Assembly (NCBI GenBank): GCA_035646535.1
Contig: DASRPD010000053.1
Location: 1 to 34,534 of the forward strand
Length of the DNA: 34,534 nt
DNA from: DASRPD01 sp035646535
Lineage (GTDB): Bacteria > Actinomycetota > Acidimicrobiia > IMCC26256 > JANYLB01
Direction of reading: 5' to 3'
The position numbers and the translations under genes are program-made. The notes under the pieces were generated by a model. The model was not told the origin of the DNA, ran no database searches, and saw only the letters and a program-made list of their open reading frames with translations. Shown piece by piece: positions 16,017 to 23,067 of the stretch. Numbering within the stretch: position 1 is the stretch's first letter; each line of letters starts with the position of its first letter.

Positions 16017-17267
16017 TCAGGACACCGGTCGGAAGACCAACGAAGCGTTGTGTCCACCGAAGCCGAACGAGTTCGAGATCGCCGGTCGGGAACCCACGTC
16101 CCGCGGGCTACCGCCGACCACGTCGACGCCGATGTCGTCGCCGATGCGTTCGAGGTTCGCGGTGGGCGGCACCTGGCCGCTTCGGACCGCGAGGACGGTG
16201 GCCACGGCCTCGGTCGCGCCGGCCGCGCCGATGAGATGTCCGGTGACGCCCTTGACGGAGGTGATCGCGGGGGAGTCGTCGCCGAAGACCTTGCGGATCG
16301 CCTCCGCTTCGGCCGCGTCATTGAGCGTGGTCGACGTCCCGTGCGCGTTCACATGTCCGATCTCGGACGGGTCGAGGCCGGCGTCATCGAGCGCGAGCTG
16401 CATGCATGCAGCCGCGCCATTGCCACCCGGGGAGGGCGCAGTGATGTGATACGCGTCAGAGTTCCGTCCGTACCCGGCCACCTCGGCGTAGATGGTCGCG
16501 CCACGGGCGAGAGCCCGGTCGAGTCGTTCCAGCACGACGTAGGCCGCGCCTTCACCCATGACGAATCCGTCTCGGTCGGCGTCGAACGGTCGCGACGCGT
16601 GTTGCGGGTCGTCGCTTCGCTTGCTGAGCGCGCCCATCCTGGCGAACGCCGCGATCGCCACCGGCGTGATGACCGATTCGGTCCCTCCGGCCATCACCAC
16701 GTCGGCTGAACCCTCTCGCAGGAGGCGGGTGGCTTCGCCGATCGCATTGGTACTCGCGGCGCACGCGGTCGAGATGCAGAGGTTGGGGCCCGTCCAGCCG
16801 AGGCGCATGGCGATGAGACCGGCGGACGCGTTGGCCATCATCATCGGTACGAAGAACGGTGAGATGCGGCTCGGACCCCGTGTCTGCACGGTGTGGATGC
16901 CGTCTTCGATCGTCATCAGCCCGCCGATGCCCGTGCCGGCCACGACCGCGCAGCGCGCCGGGTCGGTTGCGACATCGCCCGCGTCGGCGAGCGCGTCGCT
17001 CGCGGCGGCGATGCTGAGCAGGGTGCTGCGGTCGGCGCGGCGGGATTCCTTCGGCCCGACGTAGGCCGTCGGGTCGAAGTCGCGGACCTCGCAGCCGAAC
17101 GAGACGGGCAGCTCCGAGGCGTCGAACCGAGTGATCGGGGCCGCGCACGACCGCGCCTCGAGAATCGTCGACCAGAACGTCTCCACATCGTTGCCCGCCG
17201 GGGTCTTGACCCCGAGCCCGGTGATCGCGACGCGGGGACGCTCGCGGTGCTCCGACGTTCCGGTCAC
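16017..17267 (-). CDS. fabF: 3-oxoacyl-ACP synthase II
   Basis: The 416-residue condensing enzyme extends acyl-ACP with malonyl-ACP. The Cys-His-His triad is complete: Cys169 in ISTACAASTNAIGEA, His309 in NAHGTSTTLND, His344 in SVKGVTGHLIGAAG. VAITGLGVKTPAGNDVETFW at the start and FGFGGHNASLVF at the end are standard. Length is normal for a KAS II. The GTG at 17267 overlaps the acpP stop by 4 nt (GTGA). It could equally be called KasA/B-like; the single copy next to acpP suggests it is the main elongating synthase. Confidence 0.96.
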   Translation of the reverse strand: MTGTSEHRERPRVAITGLGVKTPAGNDVETFWSTILEARSCAAPITRFDASELPVSFGCEVRDFDPTAYVGPKESRRADRSTLLSIAAASDALADAGDVATDPARCAVVAGTGIGGLMTIEDGIHTVQTRGPSRISPFFVPMMMANASAGLIAMRLGWTGPNLCISTACAASTNAIGEATRLLREGSADVVMAGGTESVITPVAIAAFARMGALSKRSDDPQHASRPFDADRDGFVMGEGAAYVVLERLDRALARGATIYAEVAGYGRNSDAYHITAPSPGGNGAAACMQLALDDAGLDPSEIGHVNAHGTSTTLNDAAEAEAIRKVFGDDSPAITSVKGVTGHLIGAAGATEAVATVLAVRSGQVPPTANLERIGDDIGVDVVGGSPRDVGSRPAISNSFGFGGHNASLVFRPVS

Positions 17268-17515
17268 GTCGACGCGCTCGCCTTGGACAGCACGAGATCG
17301 ACCGCGTTGCCGACGGTGGTGACGCCTTCCAGGTCCTCTTCGGGGACGGTGATGTCGAAGCGCTCTTCGAGACCCATCACGAGCTCGACGAGGTCGAGGC
17401 TGTCGGCATCGAGATCCTCCTTGAACTTGGCGTCTTCGGTGACGCTGGCGGCGTCGACGCTGAGCACCTCGACGGCCACCTCGCGCAAGACCCCGAGTGC
17501 TTCGGCTCGCTCCAT
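17264..17515 (-). CDS. acpP: Acyl carrier protein
   Basis: The 83-residue acidic protein carries growing acyl chains on a 4'-phosphopantetheine arm at Ser39, in the classic DADSLDLVEL motif. FKEDLDADSLDLVELVMGLEERFDITVPEED is the full helix II-III signature. The N-terminal end (MERAEALGVLREVAVEVLSV) is slightly extended, as in actinobacterial ACPs. The gene sits between fabG and fabF, overlapping fabF by 4 nt and lying 52 bases from fabG. Confidence 0.96.
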   Translation of the reverse strand: MERAEALGVLREVAVEVLSVDAASVTEDAKFKEDLDADSLDLVELVMGLEERFDITVPEEDLEGVTTVGNAVDLVLSKASAST

Positions 17516-17567
17516 CAGGTTGTCCTCTCGTTCTGTTCGGATATCGATCGGTTGTGCCGGAGCGCGT

Positions 17568-18311
17568 TCACGCGCCCATGGCGAGGCCGCCGTCGACGGG
17601 CACGAGCGCACCCGTCACGTACCCAGCCGCGTCGGAGCACAAGAACGCGACAACGGCCGCGCATTCTTGCGGAGTTCCCAGGCGACCGAGCGGCACCGCG
17701 GCGGTGGCTTGGTCGCGCCACTCGTCGGCAAGACGCTCGGTCATTGCGGTCACGATAGGTCCCGGTGCGACCACATTGCAGGTAATCGAGCGGGGCGCGA
17801 GCTCGCGAGCGACGGACCGGCTCAGCCCGAGCAGGCCGGCCTTAGCGGCAGAGTAGTTGGCTTGGCCCGGGCCGCCCATATGCGCCACGACCGATGACAC
17901 ATTGACGATACGCCCGAATCGGGCACGCATCATCTTGGGGACGGCGCGGCGGATGGTGTGGAACGCGCCGTCGAGGTCGACCCGCATGACCGATCGCCAG
18001 GCGTCGTCGCTCATGCGGGCGATGAGGCCGTCGCGGTTGATGCCCGCGTTGTTGACGAGGATGTCGACGGGTCCGAATGCATCCTCGACGGCGGTGAACG
18101 CGGCGTCCACGGACTCGGGGTCGCCGACGTCGGCCGCGAGCGCGAGCGTTTCGGCTCCGGTGGCCGCGATCTCGTCGGTGGTGATCTGGGCGCCTTCGAC
18201 GTCTGACGAGTAGCAGAACGCGACCCGGCAGCCCGCCTGGCCGAGCGCTACCGCGATCGCCCGGCCGATGCCGCGCGACGCGCCGGTGACGAACGCGACG
18301 CGTTCGCTCAC
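17568..18311 (-). CDS. fabG: 3-oxoacyl-ACP reductase
   Basis: The 247-residue NADPH-dependent short-chain reductase performs the first reduction of the cycle. TGASRGIGRAIAVAL holds the cofactor-binding glycines. LVNNAGINRDGLIARM gives the conserved NNAG and the Asn-Arg-Asp of FabG. The catalytic Ser140, Tyr153 and Lys157 lie in VNVSSVVAHMGGPGQANYSAAKAGL. VDGGLAMGA closes the protein. The start overlaps the fabH stop by 4 nt. Context in a FASII operon supports FabG over other short-chain reductases. Confidence 0.95.
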   Translation of the reverse strand: MSERVAFVTGASRGIGRAIAVALGQAGCRVAFCYSSDVEGAQITTDEIAATGAETLALAADVGDPESVDAAFTAVEDAFGPVDILVNNAGINRDGLIARMSDDAWRSVMRVDLDGAFHTIRRAVPKMMRARFGRIVNVSSVVAHMGGPGQANYSAAKAGLLGLSRSVARELAPRSITCNVVAPGPIVTAMTERLADEWRDQATAAVPLGRLGTPQECAAVVAFLCSDAAGYVTGALVPVDGGLAMGA

Positions 18312-19294
18312 GGTCGGCCCCAGGTGACGAACGCGGACGCCCAGGTCAGCCCGGCGCCGAAGCCGGAGAGCAGCAACCGGTCGCCGGTCCGGATACGACC
18401 GGCATCGGCGGCTTCGGCCAGCGCCAGCGGGATCGAGGCCGCCGAGGTGTTGCCGTAGCGATCGACGTTCACGACGGTGCGCTCCGGGGGGATGCCGATC
18501 CGTTGGGCAGCAGCGTCGATGATACGGGCGTTGGCCTGGTGAGGGACGAACCAGTCCACGTCCGAGGGTGACGCGCCGGCTCGTTCCAGGGTGATCGTGG
18601 CCGAGTCGACGACCGCGCGTACCGCCCGTCGGAACACCTGCCGGCCGTCCATCGTCACGAAGTGGGCGCCTTCGGCGACGGTCTGGGGGCTCGTCGGGAG
18701 GCGGCTGCCGCCACCGGGAATCCCGAGGATTCCGGTGGCCGAGCCGTCACAGCCGAGGTCGAAGGCTTGCAACCCGAAGCTCTCGCCGTCGTTCGGTCCG
18801 AGCACGACCGCGGCGGCGGCGTCGCCGAAGAGCACCGACGTCGAGCGGTCGGTGGGGTCGATCACCCGAGAGAGCGTTTCGGCGCCGATGACCAAGGCGT
18901 GGTCGAACGAGCTGGTAGTGAGCAACGAGGACGCGGTGACCAATGCGTAGACGAAGCCGGCGCAGCCCGCACCGAGGTCGAACGAGCCGCAGGTCAGGCC
19001 GAGTCCGTCGCCGACGAACGCGCCGGTGTGGGGGAGCGGTTGTTCCGGTGTCATGGTCGCGACGATCAGGAGGTCGATCTCGTCCGGCGTGAGGGCGGCG
19101 TGTTTGATCGCCTCGGCGCCCGCGGCCACTGCGAGCGACGCGGTCGTCTCGCCCGGTCCGGCGATGCGGCGTTCTCGAATGCCGGTGCGCTCGATGATCC
19201 ACGCGTCGGAGGTCTCGACGCGGCGTTCGAGATCCGCGTTGGTGAGCCGGCCTTCGGGCACGGCGGTCCCCCAGCCGGTGATGGCGGCGTTCAT
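18308..19294 (-). CDS. fabH: 3-oxoacyl-ACP synthase III
   Basis: The 328-residue initiating condensing enzyme joins an acyl-CoA starter to malonyl-ACP. Cys111 in LGAGCAGFVYAL, His252 in VPHQANARIID and Asn282 in YGNTSAASIPLAL form the catalytic triad. AWIIERTGIRERRI near the N-terminus and LLLSGFGAGLTWASAFVTWG at the end are hallmarks. The ATG at 19294 is chosen because the fold starts MNAAITGWGTAVPE; an in-frame extension to 19378 is possible but unlike the family. Starter preference (acetyl or branched) cannot be read from the sequence. Confidence 0.95.
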   Translation of the reverse strand: MNAAITGWGTAVPEGRLTNADLERRVETSDAWIIERTGIRERRIAGPGETTASLAVAAGAEAIKHAALTPDEIDLLIVATMTPEQPLPHTGAFVGDGLGLTCGSFDLGAGCAGFVYALVTASSLLTTSSFDHALVIGAETLSRVIDPTDRSTSVLFGDAAAAVVLGPNDGESFGLQAFDLGCDGSATGILGIPGGGSRLPTSPQTVAEGAHFVTMDGRQVFRRAVRAVVDSATITLERAGASPSDVDWFVPHQANARIIDAAAQRIGIPPERTVVNVDRYGNTSAASIPLALAEAADAGRIRTGDRLLLSGFGAGLTWASAFVTWGRP

Positions 19295-19328
19295 CGGTCG
19301 TCCTGTGGTGCCGGTGTCGTCGGCCTGG

Positions 19329-19601
19329 TCACGTCGCGCGGAGCCACGCGACCGGCTCGCCGATGCGCAGGCGCTCACCTGGCGTCGCGAGCAGACCCAT
19401 CAGGAAGCCGTCGAACGCCGAGACCACTGGGGTCGCGATGCCGGGGCCGTGCACCGATCCGATGGCCTGGCCGACGCGAACCAGCTCACCTTCGGCCGTG
19501 ATCGTCTCGGGCGGAGTGGGTTCGAAAAGGCCCGAGGCCGGCGAGACGATCATTCGCTCGGACACGTTCAGCGCCTCTCCTTCGTGGAGCGGCGTGGTCA
19601 T
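19329..19601 (-). CDS. Biotinyl/lipoyl-like small protein without any lysine
   Basis: The 90-residue protein resembles the barrel-sandwich fold of biotin carboxyl carrier and lipoyl domains. IVSPASGLFEP near the start and GELVRVGQAIGSV followed by VVSAFDGFLMGLLATPGERLRIGEPVAWL match the two half-barrels (the G-x-x-V-x-x-G-Q and G-x-x-V-x-x-G-x-P-V patterns). Where a carrier would have its modified Lys in A-M-K-M, this protein has HGPGIA. It contains no Lys at all, so it cannot be biotinylated or lipoylated in the usual way. It overlaps the fabD stop by 4 nt and lies 34 bases before fabH, so it is made with the FASII enzymes. A structural or regulatory role is possible; none is known to me. 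Confidence 0.8.
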   Translation of the reverse strand: MTTPLHEGEALNVSERMIVSPASGLFEPTPPETITAEGELVRVGQAIGSVHGPGIATPVVSAFDGFLMGLLATPGERLRIGEPVAWLRAT

Positions 19602-20527
19602 GACGGCACCTCCTGTAGGGCATCGACCATCGTTTCGAGATCGTCCGGTGTCGCGACGTGGTGGACGATCACGTCGGCGACCGTGCGCTTGGCCAGCGCG
19701 GCGAGCATCGAGCCGTGTCCGACTTCGACGAAATGCGTCGCGCCGAGTCCGGTGAGGGTGGTCTGCACCTCGCGCCAGCGCACCGGGACCTCCACGTGGT
19801 CGGCGAGACGGGTGCGCCAGCCATCACCGTCGGTGTAGGCACGCGCGTCGGCGTTCGAGACGACCGGCACGGTGGTGTCGGCGATCGCCAGGTCGCCCAG
19901 CTCCGCCGTGAGCGCCGTCGCGGCGTCGTGCATGAGTGGCGTGTGGAACGCTCCACCGACCTCGAGCGGTGTCGCACGACGTACTCCGAGGTCCTTGGCC
20001 ACCGCGGTGGCGGCCTGGAGTCCTTCGGGCGTCCCGGCGATGACGACCTGGCCGGGCGCGTTGTCGTTGGCGATCCAACACCGGTTGTCGGCCGCGTCGC
20101 ACGCGCGCTCGGCCTGTTCGATCGTGGCGCCCAGGAGTGCGGCCATACCGCCGGGATGCGCGTCGGCTGCGGCCTGGGTGAGCGTGGCGCGCCGAGCTGC
20201 GAAGCGAACCCCGGCCGCGGGCTCGAGCGCGCCCGCGGCGACGAGGGCTGTCACCTGACCGAGGGAGTGGCCGGCGAACGCGACCGGCGCCGGGAGTCGG
20301 TCACCGATGGCGGTCCACGCGACCAGGGAGGTGAGGAGCACGGCAAGCTGTGCGTCGCGGGTCCGCGCGAGCTGCTCGGCCGGCGCGTCGACGATGAGCT
20401 CGGCCAACGGCTCACCGGTCGCCGCCTCGGCGTCGGTGACCACGTGCCACGCGGGATGGTCGCGCCACGCTGCGCCCATGCCGGGGCTCTGGGTTCCCTG
20501 GCCGGGGAAGACGATCGCGATGCTCAA
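19598..20527 (-). CDS. fabD: Malonyl-CoA:ACP transacylase
   Basis: The 309-residue enzyme loads malonyl groups onto ACP. FPGQGTQSPGMG opens the protein. The nucleophile Ser88 is in AFAGHSLGQVTALVAAGA and the partner His195 in GGAFHTPLMHDA. QVVIAGTPEGL and VEVGHGSMLAAL are also typical. The start is a TTG at 20527, chosen because the family begins with the IAIVFPGQG strand and GAAAGG lies 6 nt upstream; no ATG or GTG is near in frame. It is the first gene of the FASII operon, divergent from fabZ across 194 bases of regulatory sequence. Confidence 0.95.
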   Translation of the reverse strand: MSIAIVFPGQGTQSPGMGAAWRDHPAWHVVTDAEAATGEPLAELIVDAPAEQLARTRDAQLAVLLTSLVAWTAIGDRLPAPVAFAGHSLGQVTALVAAGALEPAAGVRFAARRATLTQAAADAHPGGMAALLGATIEQAERACDAADNRCWIANDNAPGQVVIAGTPEGLQAATAVAKDLGVRRATPLEVGGAFHTPLMHDAATALTAELGDLAIADTTVPVVSNADARAYTDGDGWRTRLADHVEVPVRWREVQTTLTGLGATHFVEVGHGSMLAALAKRTVADVIVHHVATPDDLETMVDALQEVPS

Positions 20528-20533
20528 CGAGCA

Positions 20534-20539
20534 CCTTTC
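20534..20539 (-). promoter_or_regulatory. Ribosome binding site that selects the fabD TTG start
   Basis: On the minus strand GAAAGG sits 6 nt before the TTG at 20527. With the motif at the protein N-terminus it decides a rare start codon. Confidence 0.5.
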
Positions 20540-20654
20540 AGGTTGGGGTGGGTCTCGGCTCGCGGTGACGATGCCGGGATCAGGGACTCGGGGTTGGGGG
20601 CTCCGGGGTTGAGACATACGACCGATGTGGTGCCCGCGGGGTTACACCCGTGAG

Positions 20655-20688
20655 CTTCACCGGCATCCTTCACCGGCATCAATGCCGG
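20655..20688. promoter_or_regulatory. 13-bp direct repeats and dyad in the fabD-fabZ intergenic region
   Basis: CTTCACCGGCATC occurs twice back to back (20655-20667 and 20668-20680), followed at once by AATGCCGG, so CCGGCAT and ATGCCGG (20673-20679 and 20682-20688) form a dyad. A further GATGCCGG copy is at 20570-20577. The repeats lie between the two divergent FASII transcription units. They are candidate operator sites for a fatty-acid regulator; no regulator gene is in the window. Confidence 0.4.
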
Positions 20689-20721
20689 ACGATGACCGCG
20701 TGCACAGGCCATGCTGGCTCG

Positions 20722-21138
20722 ATGACCGCCGACCCCGTTTCCCTCCTGCCGCACCGCCCGCCGTTTCGTTTCGTCGACTCGGTCGATGAGCTCATCTCCG
20801 GCGCCTCGGTCGTCGCCCGGTACCGCGTCACCGGTGACGAGCCGTTCCTCGTCGGGCACTTTCCGGGCAATCCGGTCTTCCCGGGTGTTCTGCAGCTGGA
20901 AGCGCTTGCTCAGGCGGGCGCGATCGGTCTCCTGAGTGACGAGCGGTACGCCGACAAGCTGCCGCTCTTCGGTGGCGTGGAGAAGGCGAGGTTCCGGCGG
21001 TTGGTCCGTCCTGGCGACGAGCTGCGACTCGAGGTCTCACTCGACCGTCTCAGCGAGCGAGGAGGGTGGGGCCAGGGTCAGGCCACCGTCGATGGTGAGC
21101 GAGCGTGCGAGGCCCGGCTCTTGTTCGCGATTGCGTAG
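20722..21138 (+). CDS. fabZ: 3-hydroxyacyl-ACP dehydratase, FabZ type
   Basis: The 138-residue hot-dog-fold enzyme removes water from 3-hydroxyacyl-ACP. LLPHRPPFRFVDSV is the family start. His46 in GHFPGNPVFPGVLQLEALAQ and Glu60 in the same helix are the catalytic pair. KARFRRLVRPGDELRLEV is also typical. In-frame starts exist at 20650 (GTG) and 20692 (ATG). I chose the ATG at 20722 because the family begins shortly before LLPHR. The gene faces away from fabD and completes the cycle encoded by that operon, so the two units may share control through the repeats between them. Confidence 0.92.
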   Translation: MTADPVSLLPHRPPFRFVDSVDELISGASVVARYRVTGDEPFLVGHFPGNPVFPGVLQLEALAQAGAIGLLSDERYADKLPLFGGVEKARFRRLVRPGDELRLEVSLDRLSERGGWGQGQATVDGERACEARLLFAIA

Positions 21139-21158
21139 ACGCCCGCCCGGACTCTTCA

Positions 21159-21194
21159 GACCGGCCCGGTGATCGAACGGGGGCCTGGCCGGTC
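21159..21194. terminator. Inverted repeat between convergent fabZ and the small membrane protein gene
   Basis: GACCGGCC (21159-21166) and GGCCGGTC (21187-21194) form a perfect 8-bp stem around a 20-nt loop. The placement between two converging genes suggests a two-way terminator, though the loop is long and T-runs are absent. Confidence 0.35.
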
Positions 21195-21200
21195 CCGGGA

Positions 21201-21419
21201 TCAGTCGCGGTGATGGTCCAGGGGCACGGGGAGGTGGGCGAAGGCCTCTTCCTCGGCGGCGTTCGCGTCGGCTGCGATCTGATCGATGTCTTCGCCGAGG
21301 AGGATGCGCGACTGCACCGCCGGGTCGACCGGGGGCTCCTCCCGGACCCGCCGCCAGGGCGCGATCACGATCAACGCGATCACGAGCAAGCACACCACGC
21401 TGAAGATTCCGGCAATCAC
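21201..21419 (-). CDS. Small single-span membrane protein
   Basis: The 72-residue protein begins with one strong membrane helix (IAGIFSVVCLLVIALIVIAPW, about residues 2-22). A short basic stretch RRVRE follows, then an acidic soluble tail with PPVDPAVQSRILLGEDIDQIAADANAAEEE. By the positive-inside rule the tail should be cytoplasmic. I do not recognise a named family. The GTG at 21419 is preceded by GGTGGAG at close spacing. It lies between fabZ (convergent) and the tRNA-Leu gene. A TAATGT element (21468-21473, minus strand) about 50 bases upstream could be its promoter. It is supported by the regular helix and biased composition, not by homology. Confidence 0.6.
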   Translation of the reverse strand: MIAGIFSVVCLLVIALIVIAPWRRVREEPPVDPAVQSRILLGEDIDQIAADANAAEEEAFAHLPVPLDHHRD

Positions 21420-21637
21420 TGCTCCACCACAGCTTCTCGTCCGTCTACTCCGTCGAACCGCCCATCACATTACCCGAACGGAGTGGTGCAGATTCCGGCG
21501 CCCACGCAGGAGCTGATGGCAGCTCCATGAGGTCCTCGACGAAGGTGGTTCGAATATTGTGGAGTCGATACGGGCGCTCGCCCATCCGGGCCGGCGCGCG
21601 GGTTGCGGCTCGTCTGGACTGCCGAACGGCCGCGGGT
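21420..21637. other. Intergenic stretch between the small membrane protein and tRNA-Leu
   Basis: No convincing gene lies here. It contains the possible minus-strand promoter TAATGT (21468-21473), a perfect hairpin GGAGCT-GATGGC-AGCTCC (21509-21526), and a small AT-rich patch around 21550-21562. The hairpin could stop or process the tRNA transcript but is over 100 nt from its 3' end. Confidence 0.4.
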
Positions 21638-21724
21638 TGGTGCCCGGAGAGGGACTTGAACCCTCACACCCTTTCGGGCAACGGATTTTGAGTCCGTCGC
21701 GTCTGCCGATTCCGCCATCCGGGC
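21638..21724 (-). tRNA. tRNA-Leu (anticodon CAA)
   Basis: On the minus strand the acceptor arms GCCCGGA (21724-21718) and TCCGGGC (21648-21642) pair fully, followed by discriminator A and an encoded CCA (21640-21638). The anticodon stem ACGGA/TCCGT encloses CTCAAAA, giving anticodon CAA for UUG codons. A long variable arm (GCCCGAAAGGGT region) marks a class II tRNA, as expected for leucine. The T-loop GGTTCAAGTCC is standard. Length is 87 nt with CCA. Confidence 0.95.
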
Positions 21725-21758
21725 TGGATGTCGTGACGAGTTTCGCAGATCCGGGCGG

Positions 21759-22910
21759 TCAGTCCTGGTGCAACAGGAAAGCGGCGTTGTCGGCGAACAG
21801 TGCCGGTGCGGTGTCGGGTGAGACGGCGAACCTGCCGGCGGCGTAGTCGTCGAGGGGTGTCGCGGTGCCCTCGGAGTGCGGGTAGTCGCTGCACGCCATC
21901 AGCAGGTCATCGCCACCGAGCTGGCGCGCCAGCCGCGCGGGCAGCTCGTACGCGAACGACGACACGCGGACCTGGCGGCGGAAGTATTCGCTCGGGCGTA
22001 GCTCGAGTGGCGCGGGTGCGAACCCGTTGAGCCTGGTGGTGAAGTCGACGCCGCCGTCCAGCATCATCAGGAACATCGGTACCCACACGGCGGAGAGCTC
22101 GACGATCCCGAGTCGTAGGTCGGGATGGCGGTCGAGCACGCCGTGCACGATCAGGTCGGTGCACGCCAACGCGGCTGCGGTGTAGAGGAACACCGAATCC
22201 AGGACCGGAACGAACGCTTCGGCACGATCGTGATACCACGCGTCGTCGAACGGTCGGATCTGATCGGCGACGTGGAAGACCGGGGTGATGCCGTGGGCGA
22301 CGAAGCTCGACCACGCACGGTCGAGATCGGGATGCGACGGAGGCTTTCCGTCCACGAGCCCGGGCGCGACCATCGCGACGCGAATGTCACCCGCCGACAG
22401 CGCAGCGAGCTCGGCGTCGAGCCAATCGAGATCACGCAGGGTCACGTGTCCGACCGGGTGCAACGCGCCACGCCCCTCGACCCGTGCCTCGACACACCAC
22501 CGGTTCCACGCGCGCATGTTCCCCGTCAACGCCGGCAGCGACGTGGAGAGCGTCCGCTCCCACAACAGCCCGTAGTTCGGGAACATGATGGCTTGGTCGA
22601 AGCCCATGGTTCGCACGGTCTCGGCGCGCGCCGCCGGATCCCAGTGATCGCGGGGGAGGAGATCGTCGTAGTGCTGCGCGGGAGGCTCGCCACGTCGCGC
22701 CCGTTGGTGGCGTTCGCCGATGTCGGTCGTTGCTCGCGGTGCCTGCACGTCGGCGAGGCCGATCTCGTGCTCGCGCCAGCGCAGCCAGGTGTTGCCAACC
22801 GCATCGTCGACGAAGCGCAGCGCGTCGTCGCCGAGGCCGGGGTCGGCGTGGTCGGACCACAGATCCCGGTACTCGACGAGGTGTTGGTCGGAGTCGATCA
22901 TCGTGGACAT
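21759..22910 (-). CDS. Amidohydrolase family 2 (ACMSD-like metal-dependent hydrolase)
   Basis: The 383-residue protein belongs to the amidohydrolase-related TIM barrels. The metal motif appears at the N-terminus as IDSDQHLVEYRDLW (D-x-x-H type). FDQAIMFPNYGLLWER, MRAWNRWCVEARVEGRGALHPVGHVTLRDL, a His in ITPVFHVADQI and the C-terminal LLMACSDYPHSEG with the last metal Asp are typical of the large actinobacterial group of this family. Known members are decarboxylases or hydrolases; many are unassigned, so no substrate is given. It has a TACTGT element (22948-22953, minus strand) about 40 bases upstream. It is divergent from the PhoD-like gene. Confidence 0.87.
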   Translation of the reverse strand: MSTMIDSDQHLVEYRDLWSDHADPGLGDDALRFVDDAVGNTWLRWREHEIGLADVQAPRATTDIGERHQRARRGEPPAQHYDDLLPRDHWDPAARAETVRTMGFDQAIMFPNYGLLWERTLSTSLPALTGNMRAWNRWCVEARVEGRGALHPVGHVTLRDLDWLDAELAALSAGDIRVAMVAPGLVDGKPPSHPDLDRAWSSFVAHGITPVFHVADQIRPFDDAWYHDRAEAFVPVLDSVFLYTAAALACTDLIVHGVLDRHPDLRLGIVELSAVWVPMFLMMLDGGVDFTTRLNGFAPAPLELRPSEYFRRQVRVSSFAYELPARLARQLGGDDLLMACSDYPHSEGTATPLDDYAAGRFAVSPDTAPALFADNAAFLLHQD

Positions 22911-22987
22911 CGCGCACGCTCCGCAGGTCCCGGCCTGAACAGCGAAGACAGTAGGTCGTCATCTCGGCCCGACGCTCGTCGTGGACC

Positions 22988-23017
22988 TTGACGGGTGATC
23001 CGAGGGTGAACTATCCC
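22988..23017 (+). promoter_or_regulatory. Candidate promoter of the PhoD-like gene
   Basis: TTGACG (22988-22993) matches the -35 consensus at five of six bases. TATCCC (23012-23017) follows after 18 bp as a weak -10. The leader would be about 40 nt and contains GAGGGGGAA before the ATG at 23068. Confidence 0.4.
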
Positions 23018-23067
23018 TTACGTCTGGGTACACGGCCCAGGACGGGTCGTTGGCGAGGGGGAATCCG

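Noticed and set aside
21470..21894. Reading frames of about 76-95 codons across the tRNA-Leu gene.
   Set aside because: They read through the tRNA on either strand and have no protein features.
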